Assembly: GCF_022549785.1 (NCBI RefSeq)
Contig: NZ_JAKZGO010000014.1
Location: 49,352 to 113,351 of the forward strand
DNA: 64,000 bases
Reading direction: 5' to 3'
DNA from: Belliella alkalica
GTDB taxonomy: Bacteria > Bacteroidota > Bacteroidia > Cytophagales > Cyclobacteriaceae
Shown: positions 15,646-24,023 of the stretch, in pieces
How positions within the stretch are numbered: the stretch's first letter is position 1
Layout: every line of letters starts with the position of its first letter
Program-made: the position numbers and the translations under genes
The notes under the pieces: generated by a model
Seen by the model: the letters and a program-made list of their open reading frames with translations, nothing else
Told to the model about the DNA's origin: nothing
Databases searched by the model: none

Positions 15646-16677
15646 ATGAAAAACTTCCTCAAAGCAGTTTCTTTAGCCTTAATCGCAGGATTTCTCTATT
15701 CATGTGGAGGATCTTCTGAAAGCAAAAATGAAGTAAACGTATATACACATAGGCATTACGAAGCAGATCAAAAGCTCTTTGATATGTTTACAGAAAAAAC
15801 CGGCATCAAAGTAAATGTCGTAAGTGCAAGTGCGGATGAATTGATTCAAAAATTAGAGTTGGAAGGCGCCAATTCACCAGCTGACGTCTTGATCACAGTT
15901 GATGCAGGAAGGCTTCAGAGAGCAGTTGACAAAGATTTGGTACAGCCAATTTCATCTTCTACTTTAGAAACAAACATTCCATCCAAGTTCAGAGATCCTG
16001 AAAACAGATGGTTTGGCTTAACCTATAGAGCAAGGATATTTGCTTATAGTAAAGAGAGGGTGAATCCAGAGGAGTTGTCCACTTATGAAGCTTTGACAGA
16101 AGAAGCTTGGAAAGGAAGAGTCTTGACAAGATCCTCCGAAAACATATATAACCAATCCTTATTGGCATCAATCATTGCCCATAACGGAGAGGAAGCTGCT
16201 CAAAATTGGGCTTCAGGGCTATTGGCTAATATGGCAAGAGACCCCAAAGGAAGCGATAGAGATCAAGTAAAAGCTGTAGCTTCAGGAGAAGGAGATGTAG
16301 CTATAGTAAACACCTATTATATTGGTATCATGTTGAATGACTCCAATGAAGAAGAAAGAAAAGCTGCAGAAAAAGTCGGATTGTTCTTCCCAAATCAAGA
16401 TGATAGAGGTACACACATAAATATCTCTGGTGCTGCAGTTACAAAATATGCACCAAACAAAGAAAATGCGACGGCATTGATTGAGTTTTTGTCTGAAGTA
16501 GAAGCACAAAATTTCTTGGCAAGCATAAATTTCGAATATCCAGTAAACAAATCAGCTGAATTTTCAGATTTGTTAAAAGAATGGGGAGAATTTAAAGCAG
16601 ACGAAATCAATTTATCAGAACTTGGTAAATACAACAAAGATGCAGTAGTTGTCTTTGACCGTATTGGATGGAAATAA
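15646..16677 (+). CDS. fbpA: Iron(III) ABC transporter substrate-binding lipoprotein (FbpA/FutA-like)
   Basis: 343 residues with a lipoprotein signal (MKNFLKAVSLALIAGFLYSC). The mature part is a type-II periplasmic binding protein beginning VNVYTHRHYEADQKLFD. The paired tyrosines in NTYYIGIM (about 222-224) match the Fe3+-coordinating Tyr pair of FbpA and FutA1. It would bind ferric iron and hand it to the permease encoded next. First gene of a three-gene operon (9 bp to the permease) divergent from oxyR. Substrate iron rather than another oxyanion or polyamine is inferred from the Tyr pair and family resemblance. Confidence 0.88.
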   Translation: MKNFLKAVSLALIAGFLYSCGGSSESKNEVNVYTHRHYEADQKLFDMFTEKTGIKVNVVSASADELIQKLELEGANSPADVLITVDAGRLQRAVDKDLVQPISSSTLETNIPSKFRDPENRWFGLTYRARIFAYSKERVNPEELSTYEALTEEAWKGRVLTRSSENIYNQSLLASIIAHNGEEAAQNWASGLLANMARDPKGSDRDQVKAVASGEGDVAIVNTYYIGIMLNDSNEEERKAAEKVGLFFPNQDDRGTHINISGAAVTKYAPNKENATALIEFLSEVEAQNFLASINFEYPVNKSAEFSDLLKEWGEFKADEINLSELGKYNKDAVVVFDRIGWK

Positions 16678-16686
16678 AGAGAAGCG

Positions 16687-18324
16687 TTGGAAATCATTGA
16701 TAAAAAGTATTATTGGTGGAATAAGTGGACTGGTTTTGCATTGCTGATTTTATTGGTAGTAGCCACACCACTTTTCACTATTTTATTCAAACTATTTACA
16801 AGCCCGGGAGGTAGTTGGTCACATATAGCCAACAACCTCCTTTTTGGGTATTTTCAAAACACCCTCCTAATCCTACTAGGAGTGGCATTCAGTACCTTTG
16901 TCCTTGGTGTGACTACAGCTTGGCTAGTTTCCAGCTACGAGTTTCCTGGAAGAAAGTATTTTGAATGGCTGCTGATTTTGCCACTTGGATTTCCTGGGTA
17001 TATCATGGCATATACTTATGTGGGACTTCTCGATTACACTGGCCCCATTCAGACATTCCTAAGGAATTCATTTGGAATTCAAATTAAAGGCAGTCTCATA
17101 GATATCATGAACCTGCCTGGAGCAATCTTCATCTTGTCTATCACTTTATTTCCTTACGTATTTTTGATAGCTAGGTCATCATTTTTGCAGCAATCCAAAA
17201 CAATGCAGGAAGCTTCCTCTCTCTTGGGAGCAAATCGTGCAAAAACTTTTTTCAAAGTAGCACTACCTATGGCAAGACCAGCAATCGTAGCTGGAATAGC
17301 ACTTGCTTCGATGGAAGTTTTGAATGATTACGGAACAGTCAAATATTTTGGTGTAAACACATTTACCACCGGGATATTCAGAGCTTGGTTTTCTATGGGC
17401 GATGCTACTACAGCCATCTATCTAGCCGCGATTTTGATGGTTTTTGTTTTTGCCTTATTATACTTAGAATCTATCCAAAGAGGAAATCGGCAATATTCAT
17501 CTGTCAACGGACTCAATAAGCCACAAGCAAGAAAAGAGGTTTCTACCAAAAGCAAATTTCTCTACACAGGGATATGCACCATGCTCTTTTTGATCAGTTT
17601 CTTTATTCCTTTTTTACAGTTACTCCAATGGGTGTTTATGACTTATGAAAAAGTAGTCAATCAAGAATTCTTCTTATTGATATTTAGAAGTTTTGGGCTT
17701 GCAGCGCTTGTTGGGGTTTTGGTTGTCTTTTTTTCCATTATTCTACTCTATGCACTGCGACTTAGTCCATTCAAATGGGTCAAGAGCATTACAAAAATTG
17801 CAACATTGGGTTATGCCATACCTGGTGCAGTCATCGCAGTTGGAGTAATGATTCCGCTACTTTCATTTGATAAATGGATATATGACACAATATTGTCTTC
17901 TAGAGTTGCAGGACTTTTCCTGTCCGGAACGCTGTTCGCGTTGACTTTTGCCTATATCGTAAGATTTATGGCAGTAGGCTACAACCCAGTAGAATCTGGT
18001 TTTCAAAAAATAGGGATTCATGTAAACGAAGCCAGTAGATTACTGGGAATCAGAAGTTCTAAAACACTTTGGAAAATAGATCTTCCACTCATTAAATCCA
18101 GTTTGTTCTCAGGTATATTGTTGGTTTTTGTAGACGTGTTGAAAGAATTACCTTTAACTTTGATCCTTCGTCCTTTCAATTACCAAACTTTGGCAACCAA
18201 AGCCTTTGACATGGCGACCAACGAGATGATTGCAGAATCTGCGAACGCCGCTTTAATCATTATTTTGACTGGGATTATCCCGATCATCTTCCTTAACCGG
18301 ATGATCAAAAAAAGAGAAATATAA
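16687..18324 (+). CDS. fbpB: Iron(III) ABC transporter permease, fused dimer (FbpB-like)
   Basis: 545 residues with about twelve membrane helices in two homologous halves. Each half has an EAA loop that docks the ATPase: EASSLLGANRAKTFFKVALP (first) and EASRLLGIRSSKTLWKIDLP (second). The start is most likely TTG at 16687; the next in-frame ATG would delete the first three or four helices. The gene follows the binding protein by 9 bp and precedes the ATPase by 20 bp. Confidence 0.9.
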   Translation: MEIIDKKYYWWNKWTGFALLILLVVATPLFTILFKLFTSPGGSWSHIANNLLFGYFQNTLLILLGVAFSTFVLGVTTAWLVSSYEFPGRKYFEWLLILPLGFPGYIMAYTYVGLLDYTGPIQTFLRNSFGIQIKGSLIDIMNLPGAIFILSITLFPYVFLIARSSFLQQSKTMQEASSLLGANRAKTFFKVALPMARPAIVAGIALASMEVLNDYGTVKYFGVNTFTTGIFRAWFSMGDATTAIYLAAILMVFVFALLYLESIQRGNRQYSSVNGLNKPQARKEVSTKSKFLYTGICTMLFLISFFIPFLQLLQWVFMTYEKVVNQEFFLLIFRSFGLAALVGVLVVFFSIILLYALRLSPFKWVKSITKIATLGYAIPGAVIAVGVMIPLLSFDKWIYDTILSSRVAGLFLSGTLFALTFAYIVRFMAVGYNPVESGFQKIGIHVNEASRLLGIRSSKTLWKIDLPLIKSSLFSGILLVFVDVLKELPLTLILRPFNYQTLATKAFDMATNEMIAESANAALIIILTGIIPIIFLNRMIKKREI

Positions 18325-18344
18325 GTTTACATATTATTATAAAG

Positions 18345-19382
18345 ATGCCAATCTTATCACTTCAACATATCAACAAGAAATATGGCCAAGCCAAAGACTT
18401 TGCTGTCAATGATATTTCCTTCAATGTAACTGAAGGGGAGATATTAGCTTTGGTTGGTGAAAGTGGGTCTGGCAAGACAACGCTATTGAGACTGATTGCC
18501 GGATTGGAGCATCCAGACCAAGGAAGCATTTCGCTTTCCGGTCAAGTGATCGTAGAAGGCAAAAAAACAGTACCTGCCCATGCAAGAAAAGTCGGAATGG
18601 TCTTTCAAGATTATGCACTTTTCCCACATTTGACGATTTTGGAAAATGTCATGTTTGGGATCCAAAAATCTAAAGGAAATCGAGCGCAAATCGCCAAAGA
18701 AACTTTGCAGTTGGTTGGTTTGAATGAAGATTTCAACAAATATCCACACCAACTATCAGGTGGACAGCAGCAACGTGTGGCTTTGGCGAGGGCTATAGCT
18801 CCAAACCCAAGAATTCTCTTGATGGATGAGCCTTTCAGTAACTTGGACGCCATGCTCAAGGATCAAGTTCGTGAAGAAATACGTCAAATCATCAAAAAAA
18901 CAGGCATTACAGCAATTTTTGTTACACATGACACAAAGGATGCACTCTCCACGGCAGATAGGGTTGCCATTTTGCATAAAGGCTTTTTGCAACAAATAGA
19001 TATTCCAAAAGTCCTTTATGAAAATCCAATCAATCCTTATGTAGCTAATTTTTTTGGAAAAAGGAATGAGATATTGGCTACACCTAGTGAAGATGGGTTT
19101 TATACCTCGTTTGGGTTTATTGCAGACGTTGAAGCCAAGAATTATAAAGCTGCAGTCAAACTTCTTTTTAGACCAGAACATGGAGAGGTGGTCCAACGCA
19201 AAGGGCAACAACTCAGTGGTAAAATAGTCAAAGTATCGTACTTTGGTAGCCATCAGTTGGTGAAAATTTCTGATGATGAGGGGTTTCGTGTTACCATCAG
19301 AACCAATCCTGGAAGAGTCTTTGATGAATCGGAAAGAGCTTTTTTCTATTTGTGGAAATATGATATTGAGGAGGCATTCTAA
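18345..19382 (+). CDS. fbpC: Iron(III) ABC transporter ATP-binding protein (FbpC-like)
   Basis: 345 residues. Walker A GESGSGKTTLL, signature LSGGQQQRVALARA, Walker B ILLMDEPFSNLD and switch His in FVTHD are all intact. The C-terminal ~100 residues form a TOBE-like regulatory domain (LFRPEHGEV). It powers the upstream permease. Last gene of the operon; no classical terminator is seen in the following 195 bp before the oxidoreductase gene. Confidence 0.92.
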   Translation: MPILSLQHINKKYGQAKDFAVNDISFNVTEGEILALVGESGSGKTTLLRLIAGLEHPDQGSISLSGQVIVEGKKTVPAHARKVGMVFQDYALFPHLTILENVMFGIQKSKGNRAQIAKETLQLVGLNEDFNKYPHQLSGGQQQRVALARAIAPNPRILLMDEPFSNLDAMLKDQVREEIRQIIKKTGITAIFVTHDTKDALSTADRVAILHKGFLQQIDIPKVLYENPINPYVANFFGKRNEILATPSEDGFYTSFGFIADVEAKNYKAAVKLLFRPEHGEVVQRKGQQLSGKIVKVSYFGSHQLVKISDDEGFRVTIRTNPGRVFDESERAFFYLWKYDIEEAF

Positions 19383-19577
19383 GATCAATTTGTATATTTA
19401 ATAGAGTTCAAATATCAGGCAATCAAGACTTGGGCAGACATGCTTTGACTATGGTATCCGAAATGGCCTAATGACCATATCTTTCATTGTACTTTTTCAG
19501 ATCTCAACTTTATATGTTATTATTAAGAATTGCTTTGAAAAAAATCATTGCAGAACCCACTCTCAAACCGATAACCC

Positions 19578-20891
19578 ATGAACCAAAAAAAGAAAGATTC
19601 ATCACGTAGAAAATTCATAGGAAACTCTCTATTGTCGATTGCAGGACTTACAAGCCTATCCTCTTTTGCATATTCTCCATATGAAAAAAGCACCGATCCA
19701 AAAGATATCCATCAAGTAAGGCTCGGATTTATAGGTGTTGGACAGCAGGCGATGGGCATTCTCAACGGCATGATGAAAATACCTGGGGTTCAAGTATTGG
19801 CGTGTGCAGATGTAGATTCAGACAAGCGAGAAAGATTTCAAGTCAGAGCAACTCGGCTGACAAAAGAGAATGGCAAAGATAAGGTTGAGATTTCTACTTA
19901 TGCCGATTTTAATCAATTGCTAGAAAGGGATGATATTGATGCAGTTGTCATAGCAACTCCAGACCATTGGCATGCCTTGACAGCCATAGCTGCTTGCAAA
20001 GCAGGAAAAGACATTTATCTGGAAAAACCACTTACGTTCACGATCAAGGAAGGACAGGAGTTAGTCAAAGCTGTAAGGGCAAATAGTATTGTACTAGCAG
20101 TAGGAAGCCAACAAAGATCAGAGGTGAATTTTCAACATGCTGCACATATGGTCCAAAAGGGCAAGATTGGAAAAATTGAAAAGGTATTGGTGCATGTAGG
20201 CAGTCCAGAACATCCAAAACCATACGACCTGCCAGCAGAAGAGATTCCAGCTAGTCTAGACTGGAAAACTTGGCTTGGCCCTTTGAAGCAAATACAATAT
20301 AATCAGGCTTTGGCCCCAAAAATCAGCCTAAATCCAGAAACGAACGAAAAATCTTGGGCCTCATGGAGATGGTACAAGGAGACAGGTGGAGGACATATGA
20401 CAGACTGGGGAGCCCACATGTTAGATATAGCGCAGTGGGGAATAGGCATGGATAGAAATGGACCTGTAAATGTAATTCCGGCATCGAATGACAACCCTCT
20501 AACTTATGAATATGCAAACGGAATAAAGATTTTTGTTGCTCCTTTTGATAAAGGCCCACAAGGAGTGCGGTTCATCGGCTCTGATGGATGGATTCAAGTG
20601 AATAGAGGTATTTTTCAATCTTCAGATGAAAGTCTAAAGCCAACACGAATCCTTCCCAAACAAGAATATTCCCACCATTATAGTGACTTCATTACATCAG
20701 TAATTTCCAGAAAAGATCCAATTGTCCCAGTAGAAGTGGGCCACAGTACATGTACGATTTGTACTATTGGCAATATAGCTGAGGAATTAAAGAGACCTCT
20801 TGCCTGGGACCCCAAGACAGAAACATTTCCTCATGATTGGGAAGCAAGTGCAAAGCTTCACTACAATTATGAAAATGGATATAAGCTATAA
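19578..20891 (+). CDS. Gfo/Idh/MocA-family oxidoreductase, Tat-exported
   Basis: 437 residues. Twin-arginine signal SSRRKFIGNSLLSIAGL near the N-terminus, so it is folded with its cofactor before export. Rossmann NAD(P) motif LGFIGVGQQAMG (about 48-60), family motif YLEKPLTF, and the C-terminal dimerisation/substrate domain (GGGHMTDWGAHMLDIAQWG). It is likely an oxidoreductase on sugars or sugar-like substrates in the periplasm, as is common in Bacteroidota; the substrate is unknown. It stands apart from the iron operon. Confidence 0.9.
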   Translation: MNQKKKDSSRRKFIGNSLLSIAGLTSLSSFAYSPYEKSTDPKDIHQVRLGFIGVGQQAMGILNGMMKIPGVQVLACADVDSDKRERFQVRATRLTKENGKDKVEISTYADFNQLLERDDIDAVVIATPDHWHALTAIAACKAGKDIYLEKPLTFTIKEGQELVKAVRANSIVLAVGSQQRSEVNFQHAAHMVQKGKIGKIEKVLVHVGSPEHPKPYDLPAEEIPASLDWKTWLGPLKQIQYNQALAPKISLNPETNEKSWASWRWYKETGGGHMTDWGAHMLDIAQWGIGMDRNGPVNVIPASNDNPLTYEYANGIKIFVAPFDKGPQGVRFIGSDGWIQVNRGIFQSSDESLKPTRILPKQEYSHHYSDFITSVISRKDPIVPVEVGHSTCTICTIGNIAEELKRPLAWDPKTETFPHDWEASAKLHYNYENGYKL

Positions 20892-20940
20892 ATCAAAAAA
20901 AACAGCATCGGTTTTTTTATTCTAGTAAAATTGTATTAAA

Positions 20941-20960
20941 TTTAATTGTTTACAATTAAA
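20941..20960. promoter_or_regulatory. Palindromic operator, OhrR type
   Basis: Perfect palindrome with 9-bp half sites (TTTAATTGT-TT-ACAATTAAA) ending one base before the first ATG of ohrR. It resembles the TACAATT-AATTGTA operators of OhrR. Its place over the start region suggests autorepression of ohrR-ohr. Confidence 0.7.
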
Positions 20961-20961
20961 A

Positions 20962-21408
20962 ATGATGACAAAAGAACAAGATTTACTTTTACTTGAGAAT
21001 CAGATTTGCTTCCCTTTATATGCAGCATCAAGGATGATCATTCAGGCTTACCGTGAACCTTTGGAGGAACTTGGGATTACCTATCCACAGTATTTGGTGA
21101 TGATGATTCTTTGGGAAAAAGATGGTTTGGCCGTAAATGAAATAGGAAAAAGACTTTTTCTGGACTCTGGCACACTTACTCCTCTACTAAAAAGATTAGA
21201 AAGTCACAACCTGATCAAAAGGGTGAGAAGTGAAGACGATGAAAGGAAAGTTGAGATTCAACTGACTTTTCAAGGTAAATCCATGAAATCCAAAGCAGAA
21301 AAGATTCCTGCAAAAATCTTGGAGTGCCTGAACAGTTGGGAGCCTGAGACGTTAGTAAACTTTAAATCTGAAGTAAACAAATTAGTAAAAACTTTAAACC
21401 AACCTTAA
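20962..21408 (+). CDS. ohrR: Organic peroxide sensor OhrR (MarR family)
   Basis: 148 residues (147 if the second ATG is used). Winged helix-turn-helix of the MarR type (GLAVNEIGKRLFLDSGTLTP). The N-terminal NQICFPLYAASR holds the reactive Cys; with the second ATG it is Cys15, the position of the sensor Cys in B. subtilis OhrR. No other Cys near the N-terminus, so a one-Cys mechanism or a pairing with C-terminal Cys (ECLNSW) is possible. Oxidation by organic hydroperoxide would release the palindrome upstream and derepress ohr, 3 bp downstream. Confidence 0.92.
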   Translation: MMTKEQDLLLLENQICFPLYAASRMIIQAYREPLEELGITYPQYLVMMILWEKDGLAVNEIGKRLFLDSGTLTPLLKRLESHNLIKRVRSEDDERKVEIQLTFQGKSMKSKAEKIPAKILECLNSWEPETLVNFKSEVNKLVKTLNQP

Positions 21409-21411
21409 AAA

Positions 21412-21834
21412 ATGGAAAAAATCAAAATTGATTACACAGCTACAGCCGTTAATACCGGTGGCAGAAAAGGTCACGTAAAAACAGATGATGGCCAATTGGA
21501 CTTTGATGTTGCAATGCCAAAAGAAATTGGAGGAACAGGTGGAAAAACCAATCCTGAACAGTTATTTGCGGCAGGCTACGCAGCTTGCTTTGGTGGTGCA
21601 TTGGGTGCTGTAGCCAAAGGTGTGAAATTGGATGATGCCGAGATCACAGTGAAAGCGCATCTTGGAAAAACTGAAGCTGGTGGATTTGGCTTGGCAGTGG
21701 ATATCATCTGCAAAATACCACAAGCTGGATCTTTGGAAGAAGCCCAGAAGTTGGTAGAAGCTGCCCACGAAGTATGCCCATATTCTAAAGCAACTAGAGG
21801 GAATATTGAAGTGAATGTGAAAGCAGTAGAATAA
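21412..21834 (+). CDS. ohr: Organic hydroperoxide resistance protein Ohr
   Basis: 140 residues, usual family length. The two catalytic cysteines are present in AACFGGAL (about 59) and HEVCPYSKATRGN (about 122). Ohr reduces organic and fatty-acid hydroperoxides with a thiol, usually via lipoylated proteins. Co-transcribed with ohrR and ended by a strong terminator, so it is a complete two-gene regulon in itself. Confidence 0.95.
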   Translation: MEKIKIDYTATAVNTGGRKGHVKTDDGQLDFDVAMPKEIGGTGGKTNPEQLFAAGYAACFGGALGAVAKGVKLDDAEITVKAHLGKTEAGGFGLAVDIICKIPQAGSLEEAQKLVEAAHEVCPYSKATRGNIEVNVKAVE

Positions 21835-21837
21835 AAA

Positions 21838-21870
21838 TAAAAGAGCCGCCAAAAAGGTGGCTCTTTTTTT
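21838..21870. terminator. Rho-independent terminator of ohrR-ohr
   Basis: Stem AAAAGAGCCgCC / GGtGGCTCTTTT with a 5-base A loop and T-run; A-run on the other side allows use for the convergent DUF4221 gene as well. Confidence 0.88.
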
Positions 21871-21887
21871 ATGAGTTTTTGATATAA

Positions 21888-23027
21888 TTATTTGGAGTGA
21901 ATTCCCATTTGGACAACTGCAAGTTCATCATTGATATTAAAGTCAAGCCATATTTTTGAATTTTTTACAAAAACATGCTCTGGCATCTTATTTAAAGCAT
22001 CTACTTTTTCAACACCAATTGGATTGAAGGCGTCATCTAAAACTGTCAAATATACCTGATAGGTTTCTACTTTTTCTTTCCCCTTATCATCAAAAGTCGA
22101 TATTCCTATTTGTGAAAACCTGTAATAAACCCTACTGTTTCTATCCCAAAGTAATTTCCCAAATGATACTTCTTTTTCAGTTTTAACTATCTCATCTTGA
22201 AAGCTCTCAAAGCTACCATGATCTATTAGATAGTTTCCAATTTTTCTATCCGCAGTCAAAACTGGATCATAAGAAATATTGATCATAGAATCAGATTTCA
22301 TATCATATCTTGAAATTGTATTGAAATATTTATTGGTGAAGAGTATTTCGTTATTCAAAAATTGCATGGAAGGGCCGGTTGGATTAATCGCACCAGATCT
22401 TCCAGTCATAAAGCTAAATCTAAATTTTTTAGCATATTCGAAATCTGGAATTTTGAGCTTCTTAAGTGTTTTGGATTCAGTATCAATTATTCCTAAATAA
22501 ACAAAGCCATTCGTATTTGATTCAATTTGAGTAAAAAGCTTTTTCTTATCGTCAGAAAGTATGGTAAATGGGTATAATTGTTCACCCCTTTCTAAATCAT
22601 CGAAATCTAAGGTTATTGGACTGATATCAAAAATCTTTTTTCCTTCTTCGTCAAACACTCCTAATCGTTCATAACTTGACAAGACAAGTTCTCCTGTGGT
22701 ATTGACCTTTATGTCACTAATAAATTCCCCTATTCCGTTAGGCCCTTCACTATCAAACTCTAAGATTTTTTCCAGCTTAAAGTCTTCAATATTTATAACC
22801 TCAACCTTTGGAGTCATACCACCAAGTTTGTATAAATGTTTCTCATCATTGCTTAATGTCGCCCCAAAAAATCCAACCTCCATAAATAGAAGTTCTTCTT
22901 TTGCATCGATCATCAATGTGTCAAAAGTAAATGTATAGGGCTTAAGTGAATGATTTGAATTCTCCAGTGACTTAGAACATGAACTAAATCCAAACAACAA
23001 AACCAGAATAGGCAAAATGCATCTCAT
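21888..23027 (-). CDS. DUF4221-family lipoprotein (propeller-like)
   Basis: 379 residues with a lipoprotein signal (MRCILPILVLLFGFSSCSK; Cys 17). The body has repeated beta segments and short phrases (LYKLGGMTPKVEVINIEDF, FDSEGPNGIGEF) typical of the DUF4221 lipoproteins that are abundant in Cyclobacteriaceae. It is probably a beta-propeller on the outer face of a membrane. No function is known. Single gene, convergent with ohr. Confidence 0.75.
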   Translation of the reverse strand: MRCILPILVLLFGFSSCSKSLENSNHSLKPYTFTFDTLMIDAKEELLFMEVGFFGATLSNDEKHLYKLGGMTPKVEVINIEDFKLEKILEFDSEGPNGIGEFISDIKVNTTGELVLSSYERLGVFDEEGKKIFDISPITLDFDDLERGEQLYPFTILSDDKKKLFTQIESNTNGFVYLGIIDTESKTLKKLKIPDFEYAKKFRFSFMTGRSGAINPTGPSMQFLNNEILFTNKYFNTISRYDMKSDSMINISYDPVLTADRKIGNYLIDHGSFESFQDEIVKTEKEVSFGKLLWDRNSRVYYRFSQIGISTFDDKGKEKVETYQVYLTVLDDAFNPIGVEKVDALNKMPEHVFVKNSKIWLDFNINDELAVVQMGIHSK

Positions 23028-23244
23028 AATTATGTCTTTTATTTTTTTCTAAAAGTAATTATTCTTATAGTATAAAAACCCAAAGACTTGTTAATGAGTC
23101 TTAAAATAGCTTAGGTTTTAAAATATATAATGGATTTAGCCACTTGTTCAAAGAGCATTTCAGGTCTGTTATTTGTTTAATGATTTTATTGTTAGCGCCA
23201 TCATAGCCTATTTTTATTAAGCCTTTCGAGGGAAAATCTATCCA

Positions 23245-23370
23245 AAAATGGAATAACATATTCCCCAGATATGGAAGCGTAGATGCAATCTACGCTCAGG
23301 GGCAAGCACTTACTTCTCATAGGAAAAACTACAATTTACCCATCTGGTTGTAGATTGCATCTATACCTGA
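23245..23370. repeat. Palindromic (REP/BIME-like) repeat, copy 1
   Basis: Bases 23245-23308 (64 bp) are identical to 26296-26359, and the next ~60 bp are related. Inside is a perfect hairpin GCGTAGAT-gca-ATCTACGC (23277-23295), then its inverse partner TAGAT-tgc-ATCTA (about 23351-23363). A palindrome paired with its reverse copy is the layout of bacterial interspersed mosaic elements moved by Y1 (RAYT) transposases. The rest of the 500-bp gap (23028-23529) shows nothing else. Confidence 0.75.
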
Positions 23371-23529
23371 CTTTCCCAATAATTTACAATTCCATTGTTC
23401 AGGGATTGCTTTTTGATTTTTTAAAACTATTTATTAAATTAAAACAGGTTAGATTTTTGACTCGTCTTAATATTATCAGGGATTAGATTACTTGAGTCAG
23501 ATTCGAAAGCCATAAAAACTGTAGAAATA

Positions 23530-24000
23530 ATGAAAAATAAAAAGATTCAATCAGTAAGAGCGTGGGGGGTTGGATTGCTGTTTTTGGTATTAATGATGAT
23601 AGCTTCTTGTCAGGAAGATGGATTGCCCGAAGGTGAACTTAAATGTCCTGTGGAGGCGGTGGAAGGTCAGGAAGATGATGTGGTAGGGAAATGGAAGTTG
23701 GTTGAGAGAAGGACAATAAGTTTATTTAGTGGAGAGATTGAGGTCAAGGACTACTCCTGTGACAATGTTTTATACTGCTTCAAACCAGATGGAGTGTTGC
23801 AAATTAATGATAATGTTGGGGGTTGGGGATATGAAACTGGTGTTTATAATTATGAACTTATTCCTCCTGCTGAAAATGAAGATCACATTAAATTACGTAT
23901 AGGTGATTTAAAATGGCCTTTTAAGATTGGGGAAAGTGAGATGACTTTAAATATGGCGCACGTCGATGGTCCAATTTCCCTCTTTTTAAGGATTGAATAA
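23530..24000 (+). CDS. Small lipoprotein, lipocalin-like
   Basis: 156 residues. Lipoprotein signal with lipobox Cys at residue 27 (LMMIASCQEDG). The mature part has the phrase VVGKWKLVERRT followed by short beta strands, as in the lipocalin-like (DUF-type) lipoproteins of Bacteroidota. It lies within the repeat-bracketed segment, 23 bp before the broken metalloprotease gene. Function unknown; the fold call is by resemblance only. Confidence 0.55.
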   Translation: MKNKKIQSVRAWGVGLLFLVLMMIASCQEDGLPEGELKCPVEAVEGQEDDVVGKWKLVERRTISLFSGEIEVKDYSCDNVLYCFKPDGVLQINDNVGGWGYETGVYNYELIPPAENEDHIKLRIGDLKWPFKIGESEMTLNMAHVDGPISLFLRIE

Positions 24001-24023
24001 TTTCCAACTCAAATTACAGCATT